Source of the DNA: JAVBKA01 sp031546715
GTDB lineage: Bacteria; Bacillota; Clostridia; Oscillospirales; UBA929
Reading direction: 5' to 3'
Assembly (NCBI GenBank): GCA_031546715.1
Contig: JAVBKA010000115.1
Location: 1 to 6,132, forward strand
Length of the DNA stretch: 6,132 nt
Shown: one piece after another, positions 1 to 4,752 of the stretch
Numbering within the stretch: the stretch's first letter is position 1
Layout: every line of letters starts with the position of its first letter
The notes under the pieces: generated by a model
Told to the model about the DNA's origin: nothing
Database searches by the model: none
The model's input: the letters and a program-made list of their open reading frames with translations, nothing else
Made by a program: the position numbers and the translations under genes

Positions 1-38
1 CAAAAACTTGCCATGCCCTCTTAGGGATGAGTGTGCCC

Positions 39-73
39 ATTTCAGATAAATGAGCGCACTCTTTATCTGAAAT
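39..73. repeat. Perfect 12-bp inverted repeat / hairpin
   Basis: ATTTCAGATAAA (39-50) is perfectly repeated in reverse complement at 62-73. The stem continues with GAG (52-54) against CTC (59-61) past one bulged base (T51), closing on a 4-nt loop. No T-run follows on the + strand, so it is not a classical intrinsic terminator in that direction. It could be the 3' end structure of a gene lying left of the window: one + frame has a stop at 49-51, inside the left arm. It could also be an operator or the edge of a small mobile repeat. The structure is certain, the role is not. Confidence 0.7.
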
Positions 74-157
74 ATAGGTGTATTCCGTTGTAAATGGAAC
101 TTTCTGGGTAAATTAGCAATGTTTTTGATTTATGAATTCTACAGTGCTGGTTTTTAG

Positions 158-322
158 ATGTGCCCAATAGGCAATCTGAAAATAGACACAGTGCGGGGAA
201 CTGTTTTCAAGGGCGAAAACGAGCTTTTTTTATCCGCTCTTGAATACAGGCTTCTTCTGGTCTTTTTAAACAATCGGGGCGCAATTCTTTCACGAAACAA
301 ACTTCTCGACGAAATATGGGAC
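158..322 (+). pseudogene. Response-regulator winged-helix DNA-binding domain, truncated fragment
   Basis: The 55 codons from ATG 158 encode the first part of an OmpR/PhoB-type effector domain. There is a beta-strand lead-in (GNLKIDTVRGTVFK), then the family pattern LSALEYRLLLVFLNN, then LSRNKLLDEIWD. In intact family members this is preceded by a ~120-residue receiver domain with the phospho-acceptor Asp, and followed by the recognition helix and wing. Both are missing. An in-frame stop (155-157) sits directly before the ATG, and homology ends at the Asp of EIWD (320-322). The open frame then runs 8 more codons to a TAG at 347-349, through DNA that belongs in another frame to a permease tail. 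It cannot bind DNA or receive a phosphate as it stands. I see no convincing ribosome site. This is very likely a relic of a two-component system that controlled an ABC exporter. Confidence 0.8.
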
Positions 323-324
323 TT

Positions 325-426
325 AAGCATTTCAGCGTATTTGTGGTAGTGTTTGCAACAATGCTGTACGCTCTGAGTAAAACAAGGCATGAAAACATTA
401 TTGACGCGCTGAAAACAGACACCTAA
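325..426 (+). pseudogene. C-terminal tail of an FtsX/MacB-type ABC transporter permease (remnant)
   Basis: Read in the frame of codon 325, this stretch gives a hydrophobic segment (FSVFVVVFATMLYALSK) followed by TRHENIIDALKTDT and a TAA at 424-426. That is the usual ending of FtsX-like permeases: the last transmembrane helix, a basic cytoplasmic turn, then an 'NIIDALK' tail. Such permeases typically sit at the end of response regulator-histidine kinase-ATPase-permease cassettes for bacitracin or peptide resistance (BceRSAB-like). The upstream response-regulator fragment fits as the start of the same cassette, so the region between them (recognition helix, kinase, ATPase and most of the permease) appears deleted. 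The frame differs from that of the regulator fragment, so no fusion protein is made. Family assignment rests on a short segment. Confidence 0.65.
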
Positions 427-440
427 TATATAATAATTAC

Positions 441-491
441 TAATCCGCGGTCGATTTTATGGAAAACACCCATGAAATCAACCGCGGATTA
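441..491. terminator. Long-stem transcription terminator between convergent units
   Basis: Positions 441-462 pair with 470-491 across a 7-nt loop. The stem is 22 positions long with a GC core (CCGCGG), one mismatch (452/480) and one wobble or mismatch (458/474). On the + strand it is followed by a T-rich run (TTTTACTATTTATTTTA), as expected for an intrinsic terminator of the rightward remnant. On the - strand it lies 21 nt past the anti-sigma stop codon, with an AT-rich but not U-rich trailer. It probably serves both directions. Confidence 0.75.
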
Positions 492-512
492 TTTTACTAT
501 TTATTTTACGAT

Positions 513-2075
513 TTAGTCTTCAAAGTCAGTGTCCCATTTAAGGATTTTTCCGCTTACGGCATCTATTTCGTATTCATACTCAGTTTTACCCTTTTTGAAA
601 TCAACTTCGTAGGTCACCTTTCCGTCGTCTCTGTCAAGAGATACTTCAAGCTTGGTAACCGCAGATTCTTGAAGCTCAGCATGAGCAAGTGCAATGTTTT
701 TCGCCCTGTCATTTCCGATATAATTGTCTGAAACTGGCGGCGACGGAGGCAGTGACGGTCCAATTGACGGATATTGCGTTGACGGCTCTGGTTTGCTTGA
801 TGGGTTGGTGGGCTTAGGATGGGAATAGTTTTCGATGTCTGCGTCATATTCGAGAATGCTTCCGCTGACTGCGTCAATCTCGTAGTCGTATTCGATGTTC
901 CCGCTGTAGAACTCAACGTCGTAGACATTGCGTCCGTCGTCCTTGTCAAGCTTTACTCTGTAAAACTCCACGGCTTTAGCGTCAAGCCCCACATGCTCCA
1001 GTGCGATAGTTTTCGCCTTGTCTTCGCCGATGAAATTGTCGCCGATTGGCTTTGACGGACTTGGCTCTGGCAATTTTTTAGTAACGGTGTCATACTCCAG
1101 AACCGCTCCGCTGAGTGCGTCAATTTCGTAATCATACTTAGTATTTGCAACGCTGAATTCTATATCGTAGACCATGTGACCGTCATCCCAGTCAAGCTTG
1201 GACTTGGCAAACTTGACGTCGCCGCTCTTGGTCTTAGCATGAGTAACGGCAATCAAATGTGCTTCATCTTCGCCGATATATGCGTTGGTGCTTGCGTTGC
1301 CTGTTGATTCCAATGTTTCTGAGGTCATATTCTTGGAGGCTATCAATAGGTTGATGTCGTTAATAGAGAGCGGCGCAATATCTTCAAATTTCAGGCGTGT
1401 GTCCTGACTGACCAGCAAATCGATTAGGGCAGTCTTGCCGAGAGTAAGCCCATGCTTCTCCGCCAAGGTCGTGAGCCTTTCATCGTCTGAAACATTTAAG
1501 CTCAGCACTGCGCCTTTAACTGACAAAGCGTCTAGCAGGCTGCTGACTTCATTTGTCAGTTTGCTTTGTAATGCTGCGCCTTTTTCAGCGTTTTTGTTTT
1601 CCACGGAAATCAAAATTGAGTTTTTAATTTCATCCACGTAACCATTTTTAAGCATCGCGCCAATTACTGCATTAACCGCAACTTCTAAGTCTACCCCCTT
1701 AAGCTTCATATTTTTAAGTATGATTTCCGCATCGGCGTTAAGTGCCTCGGCAGATAAAACAGTCTCCGCTTGATTCACCTTTAGCTCAATGCTTGGGTTG
1801 ACATCAAAGGCAATTGTTGCTGCAACAGCAAAGCGGTTGTACCCGAAATACGTGCCGAAACCCAGTATTAACATTGCGGCGGCGACACTTACCCATTTCG
1901 CCCTGAGAAACTTGTATCCTCCTTTGGCTTGGTGGCGTTCAATTGGCGTAATATTGTTTACAGTAGTCATTTTTATATCTCCTTCCTGCGTTTCGCAGTC
2001 AAGGAGGATTTTGTCAAGAACATCAGGTGTACTAATATTTATTGCGCGCTCTATGCGTTTTTCGATATTGTTCAT
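513..2075 (-). CDS. Membrane anti-sigma factor, RsgI-like core with three PepSY domains
   Basis: A 520-residue single-pass protein predicted to hold the adjacent ECF sigma factor inactive and to sense the cell exterior. Residues 1-59 are a short cytoplasmic segment (with TPDVLDKILLDCE), presumably binding sigma. Residues 61-79 form one transmembrane helix. Residues 86-245 resemble the RsgI periplasmic domain, starting with AFDVNPSIELKVN. In characterised RsgI proteins the Asn-Pro of this motif (here N93-P94) is cut by autoproteolysis. Three PepSY repeats follow at about 266-330, 347-411 and 451-516. Each has an IG-D-A start, an LDxDDG turn and an (E/D)YEIDA-SG ending, and they are joined by Pro/Ser-rich linkers (335-346 and 418-449). 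The start at 2075 has AAAGGAGG 8 nt upstream, inside the sigma gene. A second well-placed ribosome site lies before Met36. The ligand is unknown. It differs from classical RsgI in that its partner is an ECF sigma, not SigI. Confidence 0.88.
   Translation of the reverse strand: MNNIEKRIERAINISTPDVLDKILLDCETQEGDIKMTTVNNITPIERHQAKGGYKFLRAKWVSVAAAMLILGFGTYFGYNRFAVAATIAFDVNPSIELKVNQAETVLSAEALNADAEIILKNMKLKGVDLEVAVNAVIGAMLKNGYVDEIKNSILISVENKNAEKGAALQSKLTNEVSSLLDALSVKGAVLSLNVSDDERLTTLAEKHGLTLGKTALIDLLVSQDTRLKFEDIAPLSINDINLLIASKNMTSETLESTGNASTNAYIGEDEAHLIAVTHAKTKSGDVKFAKSKLDWDDGHMVYDIEFSVANTKYDYEIDALSGAVLEYDTVTKKLPEPSPSKPIGDNFIGEDKAKTIALEHVGLDAKAVEFYRVKLDKDDGRNVYDVEFYSGNIEYDYEIDAVSGSILEYDADIENYSHPKPTNPSSKPEPSTQYPSIGPSLPPSPPVSDNYIGNDRAKNIALAHAELQESAVTKLEVSLDRDDGKVTYEVDFKKGKTEYEYEIDAVSGKILKWDTDFED
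1979..1984 (-). promoter_or_regulatory. Internal ribosome binding site before Met36 of the anti-sigma gene
   Basis: On the - strand AAGGAG lies 8 nt before an in-frame ATG (1968-1970, Met36), giving the context AAGGAGATATAAAAATG. This is as good as the site used for Met1. Initiation here would make a 485-residue form lacking the first 35 cytoplasmic residues but keeping the membrane helix and all outer domains. It may be a chance result of coding for Glu-Gly-Asp-Ile-Lys, or a real second start. Confidence 0.45.
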
Positions 2076-2078
2076 CTT

Positions 2079-2645
2079 TTAGTCCTCCTTTAAGTGATTT
2101 TTGAGTTTTGACAGAGCACGGCGGTGTTTTGACAACACTGTTGACAGAGATAACTCCAGAATTGCGGCGATTTCACGGTGTTTTAACCCTGAAACGATAT
2201 GCAAAATGACGATTTGCCGTTCCTCCTCAGACAGAATTTTCAACGCAGCTTCAAGCGCAAGCGTGTCTGACGGGTCGCTTTCGTACGACGGGTTGTAAAC
2301 CTCATCAAGAGTAACCTCGCTGCTGCTTTTCTCTCGCAACTTCATTAGCGAGAGATTGCGGACAATCCGCAGTATCCATGCCATTGGCTTTCCTTGGGGC
2401 ACATAGCTAGACGCAGACTTAAAAACTCTTACATATGTCTCCTGCATAACGTCCTCTGCGCTGGGTGCGTTCCGTAAAATTGACAAGGCAAAGCCATAGA
2501 CCGCTGTCTTCGTCTGCACATATAGCTCAGATAAGGCGTTTTTATCCCCTTCGGAAATTCTGGCAATCAGACCTTCATCCATCAATTGTGTAGTCGAGAC
2601 CGTTCGATTTTGCTTGTCATATGCATCCAAAGAAAAATTAAACAT
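2079..2645 (-). CDS. ECF-type RNA polymerase sigma factor (sigma-70 regions 2 and 4)
   Basis: A 188-residue sigma factor of the extracytoplasmic-function group, the usual length for the class. Region 2 spans about residues 36-106. It includes the core-binding and -10-melting part PSAEDVMQETYVRVF (61-75) and the -10 reading helix PMAWILRIVRNLSLMKLREK (87-106). Region 4 spans about 131-183, with LSEEERQIVILH, then the -35 reading helix-turn-helix KHREIAAILELSLSTVLSKH. No region 1 or 3 is present. It should direct RNA polymerase to a small regulon after release from the membrane anti-sigma factor encoded 3 nt downstream. The start at 2645 has a modest AGGGTGA site 5 nt upstream. Met22 (2580-2582) matches where many relatives begin but has no ribosome site. 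ECF operons are often self-activated, yet I could not identify a convincing promoter upstream. Confidence 0.93.
   Translation of the reverse strand: MFNFSLDAYDKQNRTVSTTQLMDEGLIARISEGDKNALSELYVQTKTAVYGFALSILRNAPSAEDVMQETYVRVFKSASSYVPQGKPMAWILRIVRNLSLMKLREKSSSEVTLDEVYNPSYESDPSDTLALEAALKILSEEERQIVILHIVSGLKHREIAAILELSLSTVLSKHRRALSKLKNHLKED
2084..2091 (-). promoter_or_regulatory. Ribosome binding site of the anti-sigma gene, inside the sigma gene end
   Basis: AAAGGAGG on the - strand overlaps the last codons of the sigma gene. The sigma stop TAA (2079-2081) lies between this site and the anti-sigma ATG (2073-2075), with 8 nt from site to start. Ribosomes finishing sigma can therefore reinitiate on the anti-sigma gene, which would keep the two proteins in ratio. 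This also supports 2075 as the start. Confidence 0.85.
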
Positions 2646-2735
2646 ATCGTCACCCTGTCAATCTATTAATGAATCAAACCGGCAATTTATTGCATACTTT
2701 CTTTAAAATTTTAAAAAATTTTTTCTGAATATGAA

Positions 2736-2765
2736 TTGATACCATAGTAACATAAAACCGATAAT
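2736..2765 (+). promoter_or_regulatory. Sigma-A-type promoter driving the collapsed exporter locus
   Basis: TTGATA (2736-2741) and GATAAT (2760-2765) are separated by 18 nt. Each box differs from the vegetative consensus (TTGACA / TATAAT) at one position. It lies 44 nt upstream of the ATG at 2810, which has AAAGGAG (2796-2802) 7 nt before it. Both signals are intact although the genes they serve are broken. The surrounding 2646-2809 gap is very AT-rich, with runs of A and T at 2702-2726. It also has a small inverted repeat, GCAAT/ATTGC (2682-2693), and must carry the promoter of the divergent sigma operon as well. Confidence 0.6.
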
Positions 2766-2809
2766 AAATAAACATGCTCAAAAAATTTCTGAGTTAAAGG
2801 AGAATCACA

Positions 2810-2902
2810 ATGGGTAAGCTTTCAAAATTCATTGAGCTTGTTACAGGCGAGAAAAAAGAGTACTGGAAAATGGTCAAGCGTGTAAAAGCTTTGCCGGAGG
2901 AA
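2810..2902 (+). pseudogene. N-terminal fragment of a DUF1048-like small protein
   Basis: From ATG 2810 the first ~31 residues (MGKLSKFIELVTGEKKEYW, then KMVKRVKALPEE) resemble the beginning of DUF1048 proteins. These are small cytoplasmic proteins of Firmicutes, ~110 residues long and often encoded with PadR-type regulators and drug-export ABC genes. After ALPEE the family's usual aromatic-rich middle (of the kind YMWNFA) is absent. The frame instead runs on through DNA that codes, in other frames, for an ABC ATPase tail and a permease, and stops at 3224-3226. The resulting 138-residue reading is therefore not a natural protein beyond residue ~31. The promoter and ribosome site are intact. 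The DUF1048 name rests on a short segment and is moderately secure. Function of the family is not established. Confidence 0.6.
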
Positions 2903-3014
2903 CACTTGACGAACTTAAAAAACTCTTCCCGCCCGCAAAAGTGGAGTATGTGGAAAACAGCCGACTTTGGAGGAAACATTCCTCACAATTATCGCAAAGA
3001 AGGAGAAATCGGTC
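2893..3014 (+). pseudogene. C-terminal tail of a drug-export ABC ATPase, with a 1-nt frameshift
   Basis: In the frame of codon 2893 the DNA reads AGGTLDELKKLFPPAKVEYVE. This corresponds to the region after the nucleotide-binding core of DrrA/CcmA-type ABC ATPases (the 'G-T-x-DEL' turn). At the A-run 2954-2957 one A appears lost. Moving to the next frame (codon 2958 onward) restores the expected ending QPTLEETFLTIIAKKEKSV, the 'P-(S/T)-LEE-F' motif with which these ATPases close. The Walker A, signature and Walker B regions are all absent, so no ATPase can be made. No stop separates this frame from the following permease ATG, so the reading frame runs straight through. The join to the DUF1048 fragment lies within about 2893-2902 (bases GCCGGAGGAA). 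Confidence 0.7.
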
Positions 3015-3239
3015 ATGGAAGCTGCAAAAAAGCACTTATTTGGCGACATGCTGGTTATGCCCACAGTAGTCCGTGCTTTTGCGGAAAATCAGCCTGTAAC
3101 CTCAATCGTCGAAGCAATGCGCGACTTGCTTACAGGGCAACCTGTGGGCGGAGATATTTGGGTCGCCATGGCGTGGTGTCTGGGAATTTTGGTTATGGCG
3201 TATATTTTTGCGATGTCGGCGTATAAGAAAAAGATATGA
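3015..3239 (+). pseudogene. ABC-2 type permease reduced to its two ends (74 codons)
   Basis: ATG 3015 has AAGGAG (3000-3005) 9 nt upstream and opens a 74-codon frame. Residues 1-12 (MEAAKKHLFGDM) look like the cytoplasmic N-terminus of a DrrB-type ABC-2 exporter permease. From about residue 15 it continues with the family's C-terminal end: MPTVVRAFAENQPVTSIVEA, then MRDLLTGQPVGGDIW, then a final hydrophobic helix (WVAMAWCLGILVMAYIFAM, about 49-67) and a basic tail. Intact permeases of this class have ~250 residues and six helices. About five helices are missing between residues 12 and 15, without loss of frame. It could in principle still be translated into a one-helix membrane peptide, but it cannot transport. 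Together with the two fragments before it, it marks a collapsed exporter operon. Confidence 0.75.
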
Positions 3240-3271
3240 TTTCTGTCAGGTCGCATCACGCGACTAGCGTT

Positions 3272-3350
3272 AAAACTGTCATTCCGCTTTGAAACCTAGA
3301 AATGCTACTGCACATCATTTCTAGGTTTGGGGGCGGTACATGACAGTTTT
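3272..3350 (+). terminator. Long imperfect hairpin (~79 nt) followed by a T-run
   Basis: Outer arms AAAACTGTCAT (3272-3282) and ATGACAGTTTT (3340-3350) match perfectly. Inside, 3284-3304 pair with 3316-3336, including a perfect 13-bp AAACCTAGAAATG/CATTTCTAGGTTT and CCGC/GCGG, with an 11-nt apical loop (3305-3315). T's at 3347-3352 and TTTCTCC follow, so it can act as an intrinsic terminator on the + strand, insulating the glycosidase promoter. The three middle wobble pairs (3288-3290 with 3330-3332) pair only in + strand RNA. A small 5-bp hairpin (3250-3264) precedes it. It is longer than a typical terminator and could be a short mobile repeat. Confidence 0.65.
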
Positions 3351-3384
3351 TTCTTTCTCCGCACAGCGAACACCCATCATTTTA

Positions 3385-3412
3385 TTGACCTTTCATCATT
3401 CCGTGCTATAAT
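3385..3412 (+). promoter_or_regulatory. Sigma-A-type promoter of the glycosidase operon
   Basis: TTGACC (3385-3390) and a perfect TATAAT (3407-3412) are separated by 16 nt, with the GH1 start 35 nt beyond the -10 box. The ribosome site GGGAGG (3434-3439) lies 8 nt before ATG 3448. I saw no clear catabolite-repression (cre) box or other operator around it. Confidence 0.75.
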
Positions 3413-3447
3413 TAAGCTAAGGACAAATAGTATGGGAGGTAGTACAA

Positions 3448-4752
3448 ATGGAATTCTCTCTAAGGTCAAACTTTTTGCTCGGTGTCGCCTCTGCCCCAAC
3501 GCAAATTGAAGGCGGCAGCCTGTCTCATAGCTGGACTGAGTGGGCCAAGATTGGAAAAATCAAGGACGACTCTTCGCCAAAACGTGCTAACGACCATTTC
3601 CGCCGCTTCAAGCAGGACATTGACCTGATGAAATCCCTTGGTATCAAGGTGTACAGGCTTGGTATCGAATGGGCGAGAATTGAGCCGAAAGAAAACTGCT
3701 TTGACGACTGCGCAGTTACCTATTACCGCAATTTGCTTACGTATCTGCTATATTCGGGCATAAAGCCCCTGCTAACCCTGCATCACTTTACAAATCCTAT
3801 GTGGTTTGAGAGAAAAGGCGCATTTTCTCACCGAAAAAACATTCCTCTGTTCCTACGATTCGTTGAGTTTGCAGTGAACGCCTTCGGCGACTTAGTTTCC
3901 GAATATATCACAATCAACGAGCCTAACGTATATGCAACCCACTCATATTTTTACGGTCAGTGGCCGCCGGGAGAAACCTCGCTCCCCAAGGCTTTGATGG
4001 TTATGTCCAATATGGCGGTATGCCACATTAAGGCTTATGACGCAATTCATAAGATACGGAAAAACAAGGGCTTTGACGATACAAAGGTCAGCTTTGCCCA
4101 CCATGTACGTGTTTTCACGCCGAAAAATCCCGATTCCCTTTCCGACCGTTTTTTTACGTCCTTAACTCACCACGCTTTTCAAGGTGCGGTAAACTCTGCT
4201 TTCTATAAAGGCGAATTTAAGCTTCCGCTAACAAATACCCTAAAAGTTAAGCGAGGCGAATACGCTGATTTTATTGCCATGAACTATTACTCCCGCTCAA
4301 CTGTCAGCGGCATGAAGGATGGCGTGAAAGAAAATGTAGCCGTCAACGACCTTGGTTGGGAAATATTCCCTCGAGGCTTAGAGTTATGCGCCAGTGAGCT
4401 GTACAAGGTCATCCAACGCCCTATTTATATCACAGAAAACGGCACCTGTGACAATAACGACAGCTTCCGTAGCAGGTACATATTCGACCATTTGCATGTA
4501 ATCTCAGAAAGCGGACTGCCCTTTGAAAGATACTATCACTGGTGCTTCTGCGACAATTTCGAGTGGATTGAAGGCGAAGCGGCACGTTTTGGTCTTGTTC
4601 ATGTGGATTTTGAAACTCAAAAGCGCACCGTCAAGAAAAGCGGTCGTTTCTATTCCGAGCTGATTGACGAAAAGGGAGTTTCTGATGACATGTACCAACG
4701 CTATGTGTCAGACGAGAACTACAATCGCTCATCGGTGACTGCAAATGATTAG
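3448..4752 (+). CDS. Glycoside hydrolase family 1 beta-glycosidase (beta-glucosidase-like)
   Basis: A 434-residue retaining beta-glycosidase with the GH1 barrel, slightly shorter than the usual 440-480. Visible landmarks are APTQIEG (Gln19, sugar binding), LHHFTNP (His113), and TINEPN with the acid/base Glu158. Further on are the NYYS segment (279-282), YITENG with the nucleophile Glu330, and HWCFCDNFEW (364-373) with Glu372, which contacts the sugar O4/O6. The SxxxKxY phosphate-binding loop of 6-phospho-beta-glucosidases is absent (the sequence there is IEGEAARFG). It should therefore act on non-phosphorylated beta-glucosides, beta-galactosides or beta-fucosides. No signal peptide is present, so it is cytoplasmic and works on imported oligosaccharides. 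It heads an operon, with its last 8 nt overlapping the alpha-galactosidase gene. Exact sugar preference cannot be read from the sequence. Confidence 0.93.
   Translation: MEFSLRSNFLLGVASAPTQIEGGSLSHSWTEWAKIGKIKDDSSPKRANDHFRRFKQDIDLMKSLGIKVYRLGIEWARIEPKENCFDDCAVTYYRNLLTYLLYSGIKPLLTLHHFTNPMWFERKGAFSHRKNIPLFLRFVEFAVNAFGDLVSEYITINEPNVYATHSYFYGQWPPGETSLPKALMVMSNMAVCHIKAYDAIHKIRKNKGFDDTKVSFAHHVRVFTPKNPDSLSDRFFTSLTHHAFQGAVNSAFYKGEFKLPLTNTLKVKRGEYADFIAMNYYSRSTVSGMKDGVKENVAVNDLGWEIFPRGLELCASELYKVIQRPIYITENGTCDNNDSFRSRYIFDHLHVISESGLPFERYYHWCFCDNFEWIEGEAARFGLVHVDFETQKRTVKKSGRFYSELIDEKGVSDDMYQRYVSDENYNRSSVTAND

Noticed and set aside
1..51. Possible 3' end of a gene entering from the left (+ frame stopping at 49-51)
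   Set aside because: Only 16 codons are visible and they carry no recognisable motif. The other + frames also end nearby, so coding cannot be claimed.
92..125. GGAAC-like -35 box of an ECF promoter before the regulator fragment
   Set aside because: GGAACTTT is present but no matching -10 box lies at the right spacing, so a single short match is not enough.
459..731. 90-codon + strand frame overlapping the anti-sigma gene end
   Set aside because: It begins inside the terminator stem and lies antisense to the PepSY3 coding region. No ribosome site or family resemblance.
841..1140. DNA repeats in the anti-sigma gene as a mobile or tandem-repeat element
   Set aside because: The similarity is explained by the protein-level PepSY repeats (YDYEIDA-SG endings). 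The DNA copies have diverged and are not a recent tandem duplication.
819..2298. Several + strand frames antisense to the sigma/anti-sigma operon
   Set aside because: They mirror the well-supported minus-strand genes and show no domain or initiation signals of their own.
2810..3226. Continuous 138-codon frame as one protein
   Set aside because: Only the first ~31 codons look like a protein family. The rest is basic, Cys/Gly-rich translation of DNA that reads as ATPase and permease ends in the other two frames.
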